Origin: Clostridia bacterium
Lineage (GTDB): Bacteria; Bacillota; Clostridia; Saccharofermentanales; UBA5734
DNA: 6,133 nucleotides
Assembly (NCBI GenBank): GCA_018056585.1
Contig: JAGPFK010000101.1
Coordinates: forward strand, 1 to 6,133
Direction of reading: 5' to 3'
The position numbers and the translations under genes were made by a program. Positions within the stretch are counted from its first letter, which is position 1, and each line of letters opens with the position of its first letter. The notes beneath the pieces were generated by a model. That model saw nothing but the letters and a program-made list of their open reading frames with translations, searched no databases and was not told the DNA's origin. Shown piece by piece: positions 6,014 to 6,133 of this stretch.

Positions 6014-6065
6014 ATGCACATATATTCTTTTTGCGTGCATTTTCATCCCACGGAATGACATCCCA
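6014..6065. repeat. possible left-end structures of the IS element
   Basis: Upstream of the tnpA start there is an inverted pair ATGCAC (6014-6019) / GTGCAT (6035-6040) around a 15-nt loop, an imperfect palindrome GGAATG-A-CATCCC (6052-6064), and a 7-bp direct repeat CATCCCA (6044-6050 and 6059-6065). IS200/IS605 left ends carry a hairpin near the tip, so one of these is likely the transposase site. The GACATCCC core resembles the GACTTCCTCCCC of the right end. The exact tip is not determined. Confidence 0.4.
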
Positions 6066-6133
6066 TTGGTTTCCCGCGCTTTACCTATAAATGAAAAAAA
6101 ACCAGGTTAGAAGAAAATCTTTGGCATCTCATC

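Larger units (their letters stand above)
5079..6085 (-). mobile_element. decayed IS200/IS605-type insertion sequence
   Basis: The element carries a tnpA remnant (5985-5602), a tnpB remnant (5576-5132) and a right-end hairpin, all in one orientation, in the order left end - tnpA - tnpB - right end. Its length (about 1.0 kb against about 1.7-2 kb for complete tnpA+tnpB members) reflects internal deletions in both genes. The right boundary (GTCAG, near 5079) is supported by the family signature. The left boundary is not certain: a small stem and repeats at 6014-6065 suggest the end lies somewhere in 6065-6090. This family makes no target duplication, so flanking repeats cannot help. Both proteins are damaged, so the copy could move only with help from another element, if at all. 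Confidence 0.8.

Noticed and set aside
5044..6065. Repeats in the IS region as a CRISPR array
   Set aside because: There are only two 7-bp copies of CATCCCA and single hairpins. No regular repeat-spacer pattern and no cas genes are present.
5839..6110. Small plus-strand open frames over the tnpA region
   Set aside because: They are antisense to a recognisable transposase remnant and its left end, with no ribosome sites or family similarity.
6094..6133. A8 tract as a leftward terminator at the window edge
   Set aside because: On the minus strand it is a T8 run, but only a trivial CC-GG stem precedes it. A real stem could lie beyond 6133, so it cannot be supported here.

Overview
The window looks like bacterial chromosome of roughly 50% GC (by eye), probably a Gram-positive anaerobe of the Firmicutes type. 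That placement is an inference. It rests on the strong Shine-Dalgarno sites (AAGGAG before the esterase, AGAAGGGA before the URO-D-like gene), a near-consensus sigma-70 type promoter (TTGAAA-N16-TATAAT), and protein families that resemble those of anaerobic, often gut-type, bacteria. No marker gene fixes the taxon.

Layout. Positions 1-159 (minus strand) hold the first 53 codons of a gene that leaves the window; its N-terminus faintly resembles the cupin-side arm of AraC-type regulators. It diverges from a complete plus-strand gene (269-1450) for a uroporphyrinogen-decarboxylase-like (URO-D superfamily) protein. Converging on that gene, and overlapping its 3' end by 43 bp, is a minus-strand series read from 5020 down to 1408: an MFS transporter (5020-3824), a Ser-His-Asp alpha/beta hydrolase of the acetyl-esterase/dienelactone-hydrolase type (3740-2700), and a second MFS transporter of a different subfamily (2697-1408). 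The last two are almost certainly translationally coupled (TAACCATGG junction). From about 5079 to about 6085 lies a decayed IS200/IS605-type element with a Y1 transposase (tnpA) remnant, a heavily deleted tnpB remnant, and a well-preserved right-end hairpin of the kind that forms the 3' scaffold of omega/reRNA. The last about 50 bases (6086-6133) carry no gene that I can see, only an A8 tract.

How it may work together (inference). A divergent, possibly regulatory, gene, a URO-D-like enzyme, an esterase/hydrolase and two transporters look like a small catabolic locus: uptake of an esterified or methylated compound, hydrolysis, and a further step by the URO-D-like protein, which in related families is corrinoid-linked methyl transfer. 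No substrate can be named from the sequence. The IS remnant sits directly upstream of the transporter-esterase-transporter series, and a candidate promoter (TTAGCA-N17-TACACT) straddles the IS right end and the flank, so the insertion may have rewired expression of the operon.

I see no CRISPR array, tRNA or rRNA. The nearest thing to a notable system is the dead TnpA/TnpB pair with an intact-looking guide-RNA scaffold, together with the unassigned URO-D/esterase/dual-MFS locus.
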